Shown here: positions 15,134-22,582 of the stretch, piece after piece
Layout: each line of letters opens with the position of its first letter
Numbering within the stretch: the stretch's first letter is position 1
Assembly: GCA_012271025.1 (NCBI GenBank)
Contig: JAAXHF010000365.1
Span: forward strand, 1-28,415
Source of the DNA: Deltaproteobacteria bacterium
GTDB taxonomy: Bacteria > Desulfobacterota_B > Binatia > Bin18
Reading direction: 5' to 3'
DNA length: 28,415 nucleotides
The notes under the pieces: generated by a model
Told to the model about the DNA's origin: nothing
Database searches by the model: none
The model's input: only the letters and a program-made list of their open reading frames with translations
Made by a program: the position numbers and the translations under genes

Positions 15134-15385
15134 TAGTGTCTCAGTTTGATTGAACCCCTCGGCTTTCGCTCTCGTACGGGGGACTTTGACTCCGCCTGCC
15201 GCAGTGTCTCGGTTCCGCTGAGAAAGGGTTCTATGACACGATTCTGCTGCTCTTATCCCTGCCAGAATTGGTAGGGAATAGAAAAATGATGCGGACGCCG
15301 AAAGCCATGGGCAGTCGACACCGGGAGGAGATTAATGAGGCGAGGCAGCCGTCGGCGAGGAGAAAAATTTCAAAGTGAGACACTA
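15134..15385. mobile_element. MITE-like element or insertion-sequence remnant
   Basis: Terminal inverted repeats of 16 bases, TAGTGTCTCAGTTTGA (15134-15149) and TCAAAGTGAGACACTA (15370-15385), match at 15 of 16 positions and bound a 252-bp segment. Both ends carry TA, which would fit the TA target duplication of IS630/Tc1-type elements, though TA could be part of the repeat. A third near-copy, AGTGTCTCGGTT, lies inside at 15203. No transposase is encoded; the only frame of note is about 30 codons (15286-15378). It fills most of the 432-base gap between the secreted protein gene and trmL. The family is not identified. Confidence 0.6.
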
Positions 15386-15406
15386 CCCAAAGGCTGTTCG
15401 GCTCAG

Positions 15407-15859
15407 TCAGGCGTGGCCGAGCTGGCGCAGGGCTTCATACAGGACGATGGCTGCGGCGTTGGACAGATTCAGGCTGCGGACGTGTCGGCCGGGCATGGGA
15501 ATGGTGTACAGGGAGGCGGCCAACTCGGTCCGAATGGATGGCGGCAGGCCGCGTGTCTCACTGCCGAACACGAGCAGGTCGTCGGGCCGATAGCGAACCC
15601 GGGTGTAGGGCTGGCTGGCCCGGGCCGAGAAAGCCAGCAGCCGTCCGGCGGGCCGCTGGTGGAGAAAGGCGGGCCAGTCGGTGTATGTCCGCAGCGTGAC
15701 ATACGGCCAGTAGTCGAGGCCGGCCCGCTTGAGATAGCGGTCTTCCAGGGAGAAGCCCAGGGGACCGACCAGATGAAAGCCGGTGTCTGTGGCCGCGCAC
15801 AGGCGTGCGGTGGTGCCGCTGTTGGGGGGAATCTGGGGCTCGACAAAGACGATGTGCAT
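15407..15859 (-). CDS. trmL: tRNA (cytidine/uridine-2'-O)-methyltransferase, SPOUT class
   Basis: A 150-residue TrmL-type enzyme, which methylates the 2'-OH of the wobble nucleotide 34 in certain leucine tRNAs using S-adenosylmethionine. Family motifs run the full length: IVFVEPQIPPNSGTTARLCA at the N-terminus, HLVGPLGFSLEDRYLKRAGLDYW, LVFGSETRGLP (SAM-binding knot) and IPMPGRHVRSLNLSNAAAIVLYE, the C-terminal trefoil-knot segment. Length is normal (about 150-160). It is the last gene of a minus-strand operon with dtd and a DUF1285 gene, 14 bases after the latter, so the operon has a tRNA-modification/quality theme. Confidence 0.93.
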   Translation of the reverse strand: MHIVFVEPQIPPNSGTTARLCAATDTGFHLVGPLGFSLEDRYLKRAGLDYWPYVTLRTYTDWPAFLHQRPAGRLLAFSARASQPYTRVRYRPDDLLVFGSETRGLPPSIRTELAASLYTIPMPGRHVRSLNLSNAAAIVLYEALRQLGHA

Positions 15860-15873
15860 AGACGCGGGGGAGG

Positions 15874-16353
15874 CTAGGGGTGGTCTTGGCCAAACGGGAT
15901 GGGGTAGGCGGCGTCGTTGAGGCGCAGGACAAAGCCGCCGGTCTCGGGTTCTTCCTGAATGTAGGCCGCCAGCTGATAGTAGGCCGGCCGGGTGAAACGG
16001 GCCAACTCGGCGTGGCCTTTGACCCGGCAGTAGACCGCGTTGTCCGGTCCGATATACAGCGTGTCCGGGCTGAGGGCCTCTTCGCTGGTGTCGTTCAGCC
16101 GGACTCTGAGGCCGTGGTCGAGATCGCCGTCGAGCGCGGTCACCACATACGGCGCATCGTCAATCTCGACGATGGCCGTGTCGCGGCCCAGCACGATCTG
16201 ATACCGGCCGTCTTCCGTCCGGCGCAGGTGCTGGCTGAACAAGCGGTTGATGCGGCGGTTTTCGATCCGCTCGTCATTGGCGTACCACCAGCCGTCTTTT
16301 CCAAAGCTAATCTTGCGGACGGAGTCGATGGCCCAAAATCCAGCTTTTGGCAT
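15874..16353 (-). CDS. DUF1285 family protein
   Basis: A 159-residue cytoplasmic protein with no signal peptide or membrane segment. It matches my recollection of the DUF1285 family: ISFGKDGWWYANDERIENRR at the start, LFSQHLRRTEDGRYQIVLGRD, VEIDDAPYVVTAL in the middle, and a C-terminal barrel-like half with LYIGPDNAVYCRVKGHAELARF and RPAYYQLAAYI. Family members are small two-domain proteins of unknown function. ATG 16353 lies 20 bases past the dtd TGA stop, and the gene ends 14 bases before trmL, so it belongs to that operon. No more specific role can be drawn. Confidence 0.8.
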   Translation of the reverse strand: MPKAGFWAIDSVRKISFGKDGWWYANDERIENRRINRLFSQHLRRTEDGRYQIVLGRDTAIVEIDDAPYVVTALDGDLDHGLRVRLNDTSEEALSPDTLYIGPDNAVYCRVKGHAELARFTRPAYYQLAAYIQEEPETGGFVLRLNDAAYPIPFGQDHP

Positions 16354-16373
16354 ACGCCCTCACCACTCGCGCC

Positions 16374-16841
16374 TCAGCCGTCGGCCCTGGCGCGGCGCTC
16401 GTCCGCGGTATCAAGGATGATCGTGACCGGACCGTCGTTGACCAGCTCGACCGCCATGTCGGCCTGAAAACGGCCGGTGGCAACCCGGATGTTCCGACTC
16501 CGGACGCGCTCGACAAAATACTAGTACAGCGGCAGCGCGGTCTCGACGCCGGCGGCGGCAATGAACGACGGCCGCCGGCCCTTGCGACAGTCGCCGTACA
16601 GGGTGAACTGCGACACGACCAGCAGCTCGCCGTCCACGTCGCGCAGGGAATGGTTGAATTTGCCGTCCTGGTCCGAAAAAATCCGCAGCCCGATGATTTT
16701 CTGGCTGAGATAGTCGGCCTCGGCCCGGGTGTCATCGGTGCGGATGCCCAGCAGGACGGCCAGGCCGTGACCGATCCGGCCGATGCACTCCCCGTCTACC
16801 GAAACCCGGGCGTGGCTCACCCGTTGAATGACCGCTCGCAT
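16374..16841 (-). pseudogene. dtd: D-aminoacyl-tRNA deacylase interrupted by one in-frame TAG
   Basis: Reading from ATG 16841 gives [18 protein letters not shown] and, after [21 protein letters not shown], a TAG at codon 107 (16523-16521). The same frame then continues for 48 codons with [30 protein letters not shown] and ends TGA at 16374. The flanks match DTD proteins without a gap; E. coli has LYDYFVER where this reads LY-stop-YFVER. Many relatives have Glu here, so a single GAG to TAG change would explain it. The lost part includes the NDGPVT segment with the Gly-cisPro motif essential for chiral discrimination. DTD removes D-amino acids from tRNA. TAG is used as a normal stop by other genes here. 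Point mutation, sequencing error or amber readthrough all remain possible. Confidence 0.88.
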
Positions 16842-16924
16842 TGATCCCACTGTTAGCCGACTCCCGGCCACGTGACAAGCGCGTCCGCCTGGCGTCGGCC
16901 TGGGCTGTCGGCTATGATCCCGGC

Positions 16925-17695
16925 ATGTACCCGGTTCTCCTGAGTCTCGGCCCGGTGACCGTCTACAGCTACGGGGTGATGATGGCGCTCGGCTTTGTGG
17001 CGGCCGGCTGGGTGATCAGAAAAGAGCTGCTCGACCAGGGTCGCAACCCCGAGCTGGCCTCGAGTTTGGTGCTGTGGGCGGCCGTGGGCGGTCTGATCGG
17101 CGCGCGTCTGCTGTTCATTGTCGATGCCTGGTCGGCATTTGTGGCCGATCCGTGGGCGCTGGTGCTGACCGGCGCCGGATTCATCTGGTACGGCGGTCTG
17201 CTGGGCGGCATCGCCGGGGTGAGCCTGTGTATCCGGCGCTATCGGCTGCCCTGGCTGCGGACGATGGACATGGTCGCGCCGGCCATTGCGCTGGGCCACG
17301 GGATCGGCCGGATTGGCTGCCATCTGGCCGGCGATGGCGACTGGGGACCGCCGACCGGTTTGCCCTGGGGCGTGGTGTACAGCGAGGCGGTTGTCGGCTG
17401 GCCCCATCCGCCGGGAGTGGCCGTCCATCCCACCTCGCTGTACGAGTGCGCCGCCTACGTCCTCATCTTCGCCTTTTTGCGCCAGCGCCGCACCGCGCCG
17501 CATCAGCCCGGCGCCCTGTTCTGGGGCTATCTGGTCCTGGCCGGGCTGGCGCGTTTCGGGCTGGAGTTTGTCCGCGTCAACCCCGAACTCGCGTTTGGCC
17601 TGTCCATGGCCCAGGTGCTGAGTATTCCGCTGGTTGGCCTGGGCGCTGCGCTGCTGCTCAGACCCGCCGGCCTGCGTCAGGAGCACGCCGGATGA
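16925..17695 (+). CDS. lgt: Prolipoprotein diacylglyceryl transferase
   Basis: A 256-residue polytopic inner-membrane enzyme that moves diacylglycerol from phosphatidylglycerol to the lipobox cysteine of prolipoproteins. Start ATG 16925 ([20 protein letters not shown]) aligns with the usual N-terminus; an in-frame ATG at 16841 is too early and overlaps dtd. Signature regions are [10 protein letters not shown], the catalytic-region segment [20 protein letters not shown], and [15 protein letters not shown]-like LEFVRVNPE. The dtd gene diverges from the same 83-base gap. The lipoprotein aminopeptidase at 9557 is a likely client. The stop overlaps the ATG of the TlpA-like gene. Confidence 0.96.
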   Translation: MYPVLLSLGPVTVYSYGVMMALGFVAAGWVIRKELLDQGRNPELASSLVLWAAVGGLIGARLLFIVDAWSAFVADPWALVLTGAGFIWYGGLLGGIAGVSLCIRRYRLPWLRTMDMVAPAIALGHGIGRIGCHLAGDGDWGPPTGLPWGVVYSEAVVGWPHPPGVAVHPTSLYECAAYVLIFAFLRQRRTAPHQPGALFWGYLVLAGLARFGLEFVRVNPELAFGLSMAQVLSIPLVGLGAALLLRPAGLRQEHAG

Positions 17696-18258
17696 GAAAG
17701 TGGCTGGCCCTCGGTCTGGTCGCGTTGGGGTGTGGCTTTGTGCTGCTGACCCTGACTCCCTCCGGGCCGACCTTGCCCAGGGCGGCTGCGGATTTCGTAT
17801 TGCCTGACATGCAGGGCCAGGTCGTGCGTCTGTCGCAGCTGAAGGGCAAGGTCGTGTTTCTCAACGTGTGGACGACCTGGTGTCCGCCGTGCCGGAAAGA
17901 AATGCCGACCATGCAGGCGCTGTACCGTCAACTCCAGGACCAGGACTTCATGCTGCTGGCCGTCAGCCAGGACGTGGATGGCCGCAAGACCGTACTGTCG
18001 TATCTGGAGGAGGGCGGCTATACCTTTCCGGTCTTGTTGGACGTGCGGGGAGAAGTCGGCAAGAAGTATGGGGTGACCGGCTACCCGGAGACCTTTCTGA
18101 TTGATCGCCAGGGCATGATTGTGCATCACCATATCGGCTATAACAACTGGGCCAGTCCCGAGTCGCTGGCCGCCGTCCGGGGGCTGATTGAGCGTGGGGT
18201 ATGGACCCCACCGGCGGGCGGTGACGTGCCCGGCGAACAGATGCCGCTGCGGCCCTAG
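17692..18258 (+). CDS. TlpA/ResA-like membrane-anchored thioredoxin
   Basis: A 188-residue thiol-disulfide oxidoreductase. A single N-terminal membrane anchor or uncleaved signal (WLALGLVALGCGFVLLTL, residues 4-21) places the domain in the periplasm. The redoxin domain begins near 33 (ADFVLPDMQGQVVRLSQLKG), followed by VVFLNVWTTWCPPCRKEMPT with active-site Cys64 and Cys67, and the cis-proline region GVTGYPETFLIDRQG. ATGA overlap with lgt couples translation. TlpA/ResA proteins reduce target disulfides, often for cytochrome c maturation; no ccm gene is in this window. A proline-rich tail ends the protein. Unlike the putative selenoprotein, this one uses ordinary cysteine codons. Confidence 0.92.
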   Translation: MRKWLALGLVALGCGFVLLTLTPSGPTLPRAAADFVLPDMQGQVVRLSQLKGKVVFLNVWTTWCPPCRKEMPTMQALYRQLQDQDFMLLAVSQDVDGRKTVLSYLEEGGYTFPVLLDVRGEVGKKYGVTGYPETFLIDRQGMIVHHHIGYNNWASPESLAAVRGLIERGVWTPPAGGDVPGEQMPLRP

Positions 18259-18270
18259 CCGCACGGAAAA

Positions 18271-18340
18271 TCCCCCTCACCCCAGCCCTCTCCCTCCAGG
18301 GGAGAGGGAGCAGGAAATTCCCTCCCCCCGGTGAGGGGGA
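18271..18340. repeat. Nested palindromic intergenic repeat (CCCTCACC...GGTGAGGG type)
   Basis: Outer arms TCCCCCTCACC (18271-18281) and GGTGAGGGGGA (18330-18340) are perfect complements. Inside, CCCTCTCCC (18286-18294) pairs with GGGAGAGGG (18300-18308). The purine- and pyrimidine-rich composition and form resemble a dispersed repeat seen between genes in many bacterial genomes. It lies 13 bases after the thioredoxin gene stop and could act as a Rho-independent-like stem, but there is no T run. Confidence 0.8.
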
Positions 18341-18406
18341 GGGCCAGGGAGGGGGGCGATGTGAACCCGAGACACTCCCCGGACCCTATACCGGTCGCCC
18401 GGCGGG

Positions 18407-18417
18407 TATGCTATAGT
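18407..18417 (+). promoter_or_regulatory. Candidate -10 region of the S41 peptidase gene
   Basis: Overlapping TATGCT (18407-18412) and TATAGT (18412-18417) lie about 62 bases before ATG 18479, past the nested palindrome. No convincing -35 is visible. A good ribosome binding site (GAGGAAGGGG) precedes the ATG. Confidence 0.3.
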
Positions 18418-18478
18418 GCCGAGTCTCAGTCTGTGACAGGCCCAGGAGTGGGAGGGCTGGACTGAGGAAGGGGCAACC

Positions 18479-19876
18479 ATGATGCATGATCGGCGCAAAA
18501 GAATCGCTATCAGCCTGTTCGTCTCAATTCTCGGTGTGGGAGCGGTGCTGCTCGGCAGCCACGGGCTTGACCGTGTTGCCGCAGTCGGACGCGAGGATTA
18601 CGAGGGCCTGGAGTCGTTTTCCAATGTGCTGGCCATCGTGCAGAGAAACTATGTCCAAGAGGTGAAAACCAACCAGCTGGTCGAGGGGGCGATCAACGGC
18701 ATGCTGAGCGCCCTCGATCCCCACAGCGCCTATCTGACCCCGGATTCGTATCGCGAGCTGCAAGTCGATACCGGCGGCAGTTTTGGCGGACTGGGCATCG
18801 AGATTACGCTGCGCGACGGGGTGCTGACCGTGGTCTCCCCGATTGAGGATACGCCGGCCTACCGCGCCGGGGTCAAGGCCGGGGACCAGATCATCAAGAT
18901 TGACGGAGAACTGACCAAGGATATGACCCTGCTTGAGGCAGTCAAGCGGATGCGCGGCCCGCAGGGCAGTCAGGTGACGATTTCCGTGCGGCGCGAAGGG
19001 GTGGCCCAGTTCATTGATATTGCGCTGACCCGCGAGGTGATCAAGATCAAGAGCGTCAAGTCAAAATTCCTGGAGCCGGGCTATGGCTATATCCGTCTGG
19101 TCCAGTTTCAGGATCGCACCACGGACGATCTTGAAAACGCCCTTGAGCGTTTCAGCCAGGACCAGCAGGAACTCAAGGGCGTGGTGCTCGACCTGCGCAG
19201 CAATCCCGGCGGCCTGCTGAGTCAGGCGGTCAAGGTGGCCGATGTGTTTCTCGACAGCGGGATGATCGTGTATACCAAAGGCCGGCTCGATAACCAGCAG
19301 CAGAAGTACCTCGCCCATCCCGGTGGCTATACCGACCTGCCCCTGATCGTGCTGGTCAATCAGGGCAGCGCGAGCGCGTCCGAGATTGTGGCCGGTGCGG
19401 TTCAGGACCACGGGCGGGCGGTGGTCCTGGGCACCAAGACTTTTGGCAAGGGCTCGGTCCAGACCATCCTGCCCCTGGAAGACGGCGCCGCCCTGCGCCT
19501 CACCACGGCCATGTACTACACGCCCAACGGCCGTTCGATCCAGGTCACCGGAGTAGAGCCCGACTACATTGTCGAGAATGTCCTGCCCGATCAGCTCGCT
19601 GCCACCCGTCAGAGCGGTATCCGAGAGGAAAATCTGCGCGGCCATTTTGACAACGCGGCGGACCGGGACACGGCGCCCGTCCAGATTCGGGAGGGAGCGC
19701 CGGATACGGACGCCCCCCCGCCCTCGACGACCGACGCCTCAGCGGCTCAGGAGGCGGCCGAGGACGCGATCCAGGAGGGTGAGCTGGGCAAAGACCCCCA
19801 GCTCGATAAAGCCCTCGAACTTCTCAAGTCCCGGCAGACGACACCACAGACCAGCGTTGCTGCAGTCCAGCCCTGA
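18479..19876 (+). CDS. ctpA: Carboxy-terminal processing protease, S41 family
   Basis: A 465-residue exported serine protease. An N-terminal hydrophobic segment (IAISLFVSILGVGAVLLG) follows MMHDRRKR and exports or anchors it in the periplasm. Next are the S41 N-terminal helical region (FSNVLAIVQRNYV, LSALDPHSAYL), a PDZ domain (about 95-175, starting GGLGIEITLRDG), and the catalytic domain with LRSNPGGLL, GSASASEIVAGA and GTKTFGKGSVQ. The Ser/Lys dyad is likely Ser299 and Lys324, 25 residues apart as in E. coli Prc (430/455). The last ~80 residues are low-complexity and acidic, then a short helix. CtpA enzymes trim or degrade periplasmic proteins from the C-terminus. GAGGAAGGGG before the ATG supports the start. 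Confidence 0.93.
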   Translation: MMHDRRKRIAISLFVSILGVGAVLLGSHGLDRVAAVGREDYEGLESFSNVLAIVQRNYVQEVKTNQLVEGAINGMLSALDPHSAYLTPDSYRELQVDTGGSFGGLGIEITLRDGVLTVVSPIEDTPAYRAGVKAGDQIIKIDGELTKDMTLLEAVKRMRGPQGSQVTISVRREGVAQFIDIALTREVIKIKSVKSKFLEPGYGYIRLVQFQDRTTDDLENALERFSQDQQELKGVVLDLRSNPGGLLSQAVKVADVFLDSGMIVYTKGRLDNQQQKYLAHPGGYTDLPLIVLVNQGSASASEIVAGAVQDHGRAVVLGTKTFGKGSVQTILPLEDGAALRLTTAMYYTPNGRSIQVTGVEPDYIVENVLPDQLAATRQSGIREENLRGHFDNAADRDTAPVQIREGAPDTDAPPPSTTDASAAQEAAEDAIQEGELGKDPQLDKALELLKSRQTTPQTSVAAVQP

Positions 19877-19924
19877 GACCGCCACGACGCCCTTTCACTG
19901 AATCACGCCGGCAGACTGGGAAGA

Positions 19925-20017
19925 ACCCACCCCGCCGCTGACGCGGCACCCCTCCGAGGAGGGGATGGGAGGCGGTGATTCCCCTCCTGGGAGGGGTGGC
20001 TGAAGGCCGGGGTGGGT
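19925..20017. repeat. Palindromic intergenic repeat with two inner hairpins
   Basis: Outer arms ACCCACCCCG (19925-19934) and CGGGGTGGGT (20008-20017) are perfect complements. Two short hairpins lie inside: CCCCTCC/GGAGGGG at 19949-19964 and again at 19981-19996. This three-way architecture resembles a common dispersed bacterial repeat. It occupies the gap between the S41 peptidase and xseA genes, and no coding sequence is seen there. Confidence 0.8.
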
Positions 20018-20065
20018 GCCTTGTTGCATCACACGTTGGCAAAGGGAGAGGCGCGGAAGGAGCGT

Positions 20066-20090
20066 AGGGGCGGGTTTCAAACCCGCCCCT
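20066..20090. repeat. 25-bp near-perfect palindrome (REP-like)
   Basis: AGGGGCGGGTTT (20066-20077) is followed by one base and its exact reverse complement (20079-20090). The form (GTAGGGGCGGGTTT...) is that of a REP-like repeat found in several phyla. It lies 53 bases upstream of the xseA ATG and could pair in the mRNA leader. Confidence 0.85.
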
Positions 20091-20142
20091 GCCGCTGCCC
20101 GGTCTTGTTTGAGCTTGGCCGTTTCTGGTACAAGTCCGGTCG

Positions 20143-21387
20143 ATGGCACCGCCCGCAACGTCCCGCAGCGTGGCTGACTGGCAGTCCCAGCCGCCCATCC
20201 TGTCTGTCTCCGAACTGACCACCCAAATCCGGGGGGTGTTGGAGGCCGACTTCGCCGAGGTGTGGGTGGCCGGCGAAATCTCGGGGCTGCGCAGCCCACC
20301 CTCGGGCCACAAGTATTTTACCCTCAAGGATAAGACCAGCCAGCTGCGCTGCGTCATGTTTCGAGGCCAGGCCGGCCGGCTGCGTTTTCGACCCGAAGAC
20401 GGTCTGGAGGTCATCATTCGGGGACGCATCGGGCTGTATCCGGCGCGCGGCGACATGCAGCTGTACGCCACGACTCTGGAGCCGCGCGGGGTCGGAGCGC
20501 AACAGCTGGCGCTTGAACAGCTGAAAGCCGCCCTGGCGGCCGAAGGGCTGTTTGCCGCCGAGCGCAAAAAACCCCTGCCGTTTTTTCCCCGTCGGGTAGG
20601 GGTGGTCACCGCCCAGACCGGGGCGGCCATTCACGATATTCTGACCATCCTGTATCAGCGTTGTCCCCACACCCACGTCCTGCTGCGGCCGACCAGAGTC
20701 CAGGGAGCCGGAGCCGGAGCCGAGATTGCGGCCGGCATCCAGGACCTGAATGCGCACGCCCAGGCCGAGGTCATCATTGTCGGGCGGGGTGGGGGCTCGC
20801 GCGAGGATCTGAACGCCTTTAATGAAGAGGTGGTAGCCCGGGCCATTGCCGCCTCCGAGGTGCCGGTGGTGGCGGCGGTGGGACACGAGATTGACCTCAG
20901 CATTGCCGACCTGGTGGCCGACCGTCGCGCCCCGACCCCGACTGCGGCGGCCGAAATGGTGATGCCGCGCTGGGACGAGTTGCAGACCCACATCGCCACC
21001 CAGGCGCGGAGCCTGGCCCTGGCCATGCAGCGCCACGTGACCCGCCGGCGTCAGGCGGTGCTGAGTCTGGGCCAGCGTATCCGCGACCCGCGCCACGACC
21101 TCGGTGTCCGACAGCGTCAGCTCCAGGCTCTGGCCGCCCGCCTGCGGGGTGGGTTTCAACGCCGGACCGAGCGCGCTCAGGCCCGGCTCCAGGAGCTGAG
21201 CACCGCTCTCGGCAGTCTCAGCCCCTTGGCCGTCTTGGGCCGGGGCTATAGTCTGACGCGGACGATTCCGGCCGGCACGGTCGTCGTCGACGCCGGGCAG
21301 CTCAGGCCGGGCGATCAGGTCCGCCTGATGTTTGCCGTCGGCGAGGCGATTGCCCGCATAGAGCAGACCCGGGAGGGGGACGAGTAG
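20143..21387 (+). CDS. xseA: Exodeoxyribonuclease VII large subunit
   Basis: A 414-residue subunit of exonuclease VII, which degrades single-stranded DNA from both ends to short oligonucleotides in complex with several XseB chains. The N-terminal OB-fold includes LSVSELTTQIRGVLEADF, VWVAGEISGL and GHKYFTLKDKTSQLRCVMF. The catalytic core has RRVGVVTAQTGAAIHDIL, the DxxIxxRGGGS-type motif VIIVGRGGGSREDLNAFN, and VVAAVGHEIDLSIADLVADRRAPTPTAAAE. A coiled-coil-rich region (about 290-365) and a C-terminal segment with VLGRGYSLTR follow. Length is normal. No ribosome binding site is clear before ATG 20143. xseB begins one base after its TAG stop. Confidence 0.95.
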   Translation: MAPPATSRSVADWQSQPPILSVSELTTQIRGVLEADFAEVWVAGEISGLRSPPSGHKYFTLKDKTSQLRCVMFRGQAGRLRFRPEDGLEVIIRGRIGLYPARGDMQLYATTLEPRGVGAQQLALEQLKAALAAEGLFAAERKKPLPFFPRRVGVVTAQTGAAIHDILTILYQRCPHTHVLLRPTRVQGAGAGAEIAAGIQDLNAHAQAEVIIVGRGGGSREDLNAFNEEVVARAIAASEVPVVAAVGHEIDLSIADLVADRRAPTPTAAAEMVMPRWDELQTHIATQARSLALAMQRHVTRRRQAVLSLGQRIRDPRHDLGVRQRQLQALAARLRGGFQRRTERAQARLQELSTALGSLSPLAVLGRGYSLTRTIPAGTVVVDAGQLRPGDQVRLMFAVGEAIARIEQTREGDE

Positions 21388-21388
21388 G

Positions 21389-21655
21389 GTGAAAGAGCCG
21401 CCACAAACGTTTGAGGCCGGGCTGCACGATCTGGAAGGGATTGTGGAGCGGATGGAAACCGGGGAGTTGTCGCTTGAGGACGCCCTGGGCGCTTTTGAGG
21501 AAGGGGTGGGGCTGGTCCGCCACCTGGGCGAGCAGCTGGCCGGGGTCGAGAAGCGCCTTGAGGTGCTCAGCCGCGATCAGGACGGCGTGTTCCAGCTCCA
21601 CAGCCTGCCGACCGAAGACGACGAAGAGAACCGGGAAGAGGACGGGGACGCGTGA
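21389..21655 (+). CDS. xseB: Exodeoxyribonuclease VII small subunit
   Basis: An 88-residue small subunit that binds the XseA coiled coil. The family core is clear: FEAGLHDLEGIVERMETGEL, then SLEDALGAFEEGVGLVRHL and a helix ending LEVLSRDQDG. The C-terminal tail is very acidic ([14 protein letters not shown]). GTG 21389 follows the xseA stop by one base, and the TGA overlaps the GTG of the prenyl synthase gene, so the three genes are coupled. Confidence 0.95.
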   Translation: MKEPPQTFEAGLHDLEGIVERMETGELSLEDALGAFEEGVGLVRHLGEQLAGVEKRLEVLSRDQDGVFQLHSLPTEDDEENREEDGDA

Positions 21656-22557
21656 ATCTGACCCGCTATATGAAGGAACGCCAGCGTCTGGTTGACCGGA
21701 CGCTCAGAGCGCTGCTGGCGCCGTCCAGCGGCAAGCCGCCCCGGACGCTGGACCGAGCCATGCGCTACAGTCTGTTTTCCGGCGGCAAGCGCATCCGTCC
21801 CATTCTGGCCCTGGCCAGCGCCGAGGCGCTCGGTGCCCGGCTTGAACCGGTCCTGCCGTTTGCCTGCGGCCTGGAGATGATCCACGCCTATTCCCTGGTC
21901 CACGACGATCTGCCGGCCATGGATGACGACGACCTGCGGCGCGGCAAGCCGACCAATCACGTGGTGTTTGGCGAGGGCATGGCCATCCTGGCCGGCGACG
22001 GGCTGCTGACCGAGGCGTTTCGGGTGATGGCCGAGGGCGCGCTGGCTGCCCCAAAGCGGGGACAGGCGGCGCTGCGGGCGCTGCACGAGGTGGCGGCTGC
22101 GGCCGGCGCCGGCGGCATGGTCGGCGGACAGGTGTTGGACCTTGAGGCCGAAGAGAAGAAGCCGACCCGGACTGTGGTCGAGGCGATTCATACCCGCAAG
22201 ACCGGGGCGATGATTCGGGCTGCGGTTCGGGTCGGCGGGCTGCTGGGCGGAGCCACCCCGCGCCAGTACGAGCGCCTGGACCAATATGGAACGGCGATCG
22301 GTCTGGCCTTTCAGGTGACCGACGACATTCTGGATATCGAGGGCGGCACGGAAAAAACCGGCAAACGCGAGGGCCGTGACGCCGAGCTGAACAAGGCCAC
22401 CTATCCGGCCGCCATCGGTCTCGACCGGTCCAAGCGCCTGGCGCGCCAGCTGCGCGAGGACGCGCTCTCGGCGCTCCAGCCCTTCGGGCCTGCGGCCGAG
22501 CCGCTGCGGCAGATCTGCCACCTGATCGTTGATCGCGCCGCGCCCGCCCAGACCTGA
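21652..22557 (+). CDS. ispA: Short-chain polyprenyl diphosphate synthase (farnesyl/geranylgeranyl type)
   Basis: A 301-residue class I isoprenoid synthase that condenses isopentenyl diphosphate with allylic diphosphates. Motifs are [18 protein letters not shown], first aspartate-rich region [23 protein letters not shown] (DDxxxxD, as in bacterial farnesyl diphosphate synthases), then [18 protein letters not shown] and second aspartate-rich motif [25 protein letters not shown] is also typical. GTG 21652 overlaps xseB by four bases. The xseA-xseB-ispA order is common in proteobacteria, where dxs often follows; here tlyA follows directly. The chain length of the product is inferred, not shown. 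Confidence 0.92.
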   Translation: MNLTRYMKERQRLVDRTLRALLAPSSGKPPRTLDRAMRYSLFSGGKRIRPILALASAEALGARLEPVLPFACGLEMIHAYSLVHDDLPAMDDDDLRRGKPTNHVVFGEGMAILAGDGLLTEAFRVMAEGALAAPKRGQAALRALHEVAAAAGAGGMVGGQVLDLEAEEKKPTRTVVEAIHTRKTGAMIRAAVRVGGLLGGATPRQYERLDQYGTAIGLAFQVTDDILDIEGGTEKTGKREGRDAELNKATYPAAIGLDRSKRLARQLREDALSALQPFGPAAEPLRQICHLIVDRAAPAQT

Positions 22558-22582
22558 CCCACACCGCGTCTGTGCCCCTGTT

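Noticed and set aside
15286..15378. A 30-codon frame inside the MITE-like element
   Set aside because: There is no ribosome binding site or recognisable transposase similarity, and its stop falls within the terminal repeat.
16521..16523. The dtd TAG as a pyrrolysine codon
   Set aside because: TAG serves as an ordinary stop in several genes here, relatives have Asp/Glu at this site, and no reason for pyrrolysine is apparent; mutation or error is simpler, so it is reported only as an interrupted gene.
17881..17895. A second selenoprotein in the TlpA-like gene
   Set aside because: Its active site is encoded by ordinary TGT and TGC cysteine codons, with no internal TGA.
18271..20090. The GC-rich palindromes as a CRISPR array
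   Set aside because: There are no regularly spaced identical direct repeats with unique spacers anywhere in the window.
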